Positions 51,482 to 52,893 of a stretch of 52,893 bases of DNA are shown one piece after another. The stretch lies in contig CANCXL010000012.1 of the NCBI GenBank assembly GCA_947381905.1, forward strand, positions 1-52,893, given 5' to 3'. The notes below the pieces were generated by a model. It was not told the origin of the DNA, searched no databases, and saw only the letters and a list, made by a program, of their open reading frames with translations. The stretch's first letter is position 1; the number at the start of each line of letters is the position of its first letter. The stretch comes from an uncultured Clostridiaceae bacterium (GTDB taxonomy: Bacteria > Bacillota > Clostridia > TANB77 > CAG-465). The position numbers and the translations under genes are program-made.

Positions 51482-51558
51482 GGGCCTTTAGCTCAGTTGG
51501 TCAGAGCACTCGGCTCATAACCGAATGGTCCGGGGTTCGAATCCCTGAAGGCCCACCA
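51482..51558 (+). tRNA. tRNA-Met (anticodon CAU)
   Basis: Acceptor GGGCCTT / AAGGCCC with encoded ACCA; loop CTCATAA gives CAU; T-arm GGGTTCGAATCCC. 77 nt. It is probably elongator Met; an Ile2 (lysidine) tRNA with CAU cannot be excluded from sequence alone. Confidence 0.93.
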
Positions 51559-51572
51559 TTTAAATTATCTTT

Positions 51573-51658
51573 GGGTAGGTGCCCGAGTGGCTAAAGGGGG
51601 CAGACTGTAAATCTGTTGGCTTACGCCTACGATGGTTCGAATCCATCCCTGCCCACCA
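51573..51658 (+). tRNA. tRNA-Tyr (anticodon GUA)
   Basis: Acceptor GGGTAGG / CCTGCCC with encoded ACCA, anticodon loop CTGTAAA, and a long variable arm, as expected for class II bacterial tRNA-Tyr. 86 nt, 14 bases after tRNA-Met and in the same transcript. Confidence 0.96.
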
Positions 51659-51673
51659 TAAATAAATGGTTAA

Positions 51674-51702
51674 ATATCAACACAGTGTGTTGATATTTTT
51701 TT
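51674..51702 (+). terminator. Terminator of the tRNA-Met/tRNA-Tyr unit
   Basis: ATATCAACAC (51674-51683) and GTGTTGATAT (51687-51696), then TTTTTTTAT. Confidence 0.9.
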
Positions 51703-51715
51703 ATGCCAAAAAAAT

Positions 51716-51748
51716 AAAGGAGAACTTAATTTAAAAGTTCTCCTCTAC
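51716..51748 (-). terminator. Terminator after the small gene at 51745
   Basis: AGGAGAACTT (51718-51727) and AAGTTCTCCT (51735-51744), with flanking A/T; on the minus strand a T-rich tract follows. Confidence 0.75.
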
Positions 51749-51933
51749 TTTTTATCTTTCTTTATATTAGTAATATTTGTTAACTCCTCTACTTTTACTT
51801 TTTGTTCATCAAGAGAAGTTAGATGACTTAATGGAAATATAAAATCGTATTTTTCCATATTGGGATTTTGAGCCATTTTTCTTTCTATGTCTAATTGGTA
51901 CTCTATATTTTTCTTTTTATCAATTTTTGACAC
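51745..51933 (-). CDS. Small charged protein of unknown function
   Basis: A 62-aa hydrophilic protein (MSKIDKKKNIEYQLDIER...). The start taken is GTG 51933, with GAGGTG about 6 bases upstream; another GTG at 51942 lies inside that ribosome site. Lys-rich, with one stretch 'YDFIFPLSHLTSL'. No recognised domain. It follows the gene at 51971 by 37 bases and may be co-transcribed. Confidence 0.5.
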   Translation of the reverse strand: MSKIDKKKNIEYQLDIERKMAQNPNMEKYDFIFPLSHLTSLDEQKVKVEELTNITNIKKDKK

Positions 51934-51970
51934 AATATTCACCTCAAAAATATCATTCCCAATAATAATA

Positions 51971-52768
51971 CTATTTATTCTCTAAATATTCTTCCATATT
52001 TACAGGAATTTTTTCTCCTTCTTCTGTAATGATACAATTACTATCTTTGTCAAATTTTTTAAAACCATATTTTAAGTTTAAAGAAGCAAATAATTTTCCT
52101 TCTTTTTCTTCAAGACTTACAAGATATTCTTCTCCAACAACAGGTCTTGAAATTGACATACCAGTGTTATAATTTAGATATACATTATTGTATTCATTTA
52201 AATCTTCTAGATTAGTTAAGTTATAATTTTCTAATTTATCTTTTACATCCTCAACTTTAAATCTTCCACCAGGAACATATATATATTCTTCTTTTAAATC
52301 TCCTAAATAATTTTCTTGAACAGATACTTTTACTTTAGTGTATGGAACATCATCAACAAATGTTGTTTCTAAAATCTCGTCTACTTTAAGTGAAGAAATC
52401 GAAAAACATCTATATTTTCCATATAACAGACTTGATTTTATCTCGACAATCTTTTCATCTAATTTATTATTTTCTTCTACTCCTGCTTGAACATTATCCT
52501 TTTCATTAGGTTTTCCTGCAGTAATGCTTCCCTTAAGCATAAATCCCACTAAAGTTCCCACAGATATAAATACAATTACATATAATGCTGCAATACTTGC
52601 AACTTTAATCTTGCGTTTTGTAATCATTGAAGGGTCTAGCTTACTTGTGTCAAACATCTCTTTAGGCACTTCAACATTTTCATATTCTTGTCTTAATTTT
52701 TCGAAAAATTCATCACCATATTGATCTAGATCATCGTCCAAATCGTCATTAAAATCCTCATTTTTCAT
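51971..52768 (-). CDS. Single-pass membrane protein of unknown function
   Basis: A 265-aa protein. Residues 1-52 are strongly acidic ('DFNDDLDDDLDQYGDEFFEKLRQEYENVEVP'), 54-77 form one membrane helix ('VASIAALYVIVFISVGTLVGFML') after a basic KRKIK, and 80-265 are a beta-rich outer domain. The layout (acidic cytoplasmic tail, one helix, outer domain) resembles anti-sigma or sensor-type proteins, but no such motif is identified. AGGAGG precedes the ATG. Confidence 0.6.
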   Translation of the reverse strand: MKNEDFNDDLDDDLDQYGDEFFEKLRQEYENVEVPKEMFDTSKLDPSMITKRKIKVASIAALYVIVFISVGTLVGFMLKGSITAGKPNEKDNVQAGVEENNKLDEKIVEIKSSLLYGKYRCFSISSLKVDEILETTFVDDVPYTKVKVSVQENYLGDLKEEYIYVPGGRFKVEDVKDKLENYNLTNLEDLNEYNNVYLNYNTGMSISRPVVGEEYLVSLEEKEGKLFASLNLKYGFKKFDKDSNCIITEEGEKIPVNMEEYLENK

Positions 52769-52893
52769 AATAATTACCTCCTAAATTGTATAAAAAACAC
52801 TATATATTTTTATCACTGGTAATATTATATCACAAAAATTAATTATATAAATAGTTTATTGTATCTTGATCACATTGTTGTACTGTTGTAACA

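Noticed and set aside
1-52893. CRISPR arrays, insertion sequences, prophage genes, rRNA
   Set aside because: I see no spaced direct repeats, transposase or integrase motifs, phage structural genes or rRNA sequence.

Overview
The window is AT-rich, gene-dense bacterial DNA typical of a low-GC Gram-positive (Bacillota), most likely an uncultured Clostridia. Support comes from strong AGGAGG-type ribosome sites, frequent GTG and TTG starts, TTGACA/TATAAT promoters, hairpin-plus-T-run terminators, AddA, DisA, CarD, a Lon-like protease, a firmicute-style L10 leader and an ssrA tag (ADKEFAMAA) close to clostridial tags. The species cannot be named from sequence alone. No IS element, prophage, CRISPR array, rRNA or replication origin is visible.

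Layout. 1-2500: 5' part of a large secreted surface protein (minus, runs off the window). 2.7-8.0 kb (minus): addA, pgeF, pgsA. 8.2-9.8 kb (plus): tsaE-tsaB-rimI for tRNA t6A synthesis and protein acetylation. 9.8-14.2 kb: a PH-domain protein, two membrane-anchored proteins and a Lon-family protease. 14.2-16.6 kb (minus): a MurE-like ligase followed by an arginase-family enzyme. 16.8-20.2 kb: two close PHP phosphoesterase paralogs flanking a serine-less alpha/beta hydrolase and a 68-aa gene with an elaborate leader. 20.3-25.1 kb (minus): carD and an isoprenoid operon ispH-prenyl synthase-HD-uppS, then a SpaA-like secreted protein. 25.3-27.8 kb: radA-disA. 27.9-30.7 kb: an accessory patch (ADP-ribosyltransferase-like protein, HIT, Nudix, DUF2442 and a broken DUF4160 gene) beside ssrA. 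31.2-32.4 kb: two orphan helical proteins. 32.4-35.7 kb (minus): rpmG-secE-nusG-rplK-rplA-L10 leader-rplJ-rplL, not followed by rpoBC. 35.8-40.4 kb: export protein, Nudix-ogg pair, plsC-like, Nudix, hydrolase and histidine phosphatase genes. 40.5-42.3 kb: an AbiE toxin-antitoxin cassette between tRNA-Gly and a partial copy of that tRNA's 3' end. 42.4-47.3 kb: YitT, a Ppx/GppA-like protein, tRNA-Leu, a TPR membrane protein and murC. 47.4-52.8 kb: a third PHP protein, dinD, a degenerate amidase, ychF, tRNA-Met, tRNA-Tyr and two small or unknown proteins.

Most genes are housekeeping and work in known pathways: cell wall (murC, murE-like, uppS), translation (ribosomal operon, ssrA, tsaE/B, tRNAs) and DNA repair or c-di-AMP (addA, radA, disA, ogg, dinD). 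The most unusual structure is upstream of the 68-aa gene at 18750-18956: two stacked promoter-terminator units, an 11-bp hairpin enclosing the ribosome site and start codon, and an upstream segment complementary to the start-codon region. Next are the AbiE cassette at tRNA-Gly, a non-DAP-type MurE beside an arginase, a prenyl synthase with an alanine at the chain-length position, and several enzyme folds lacking catalytic residues.
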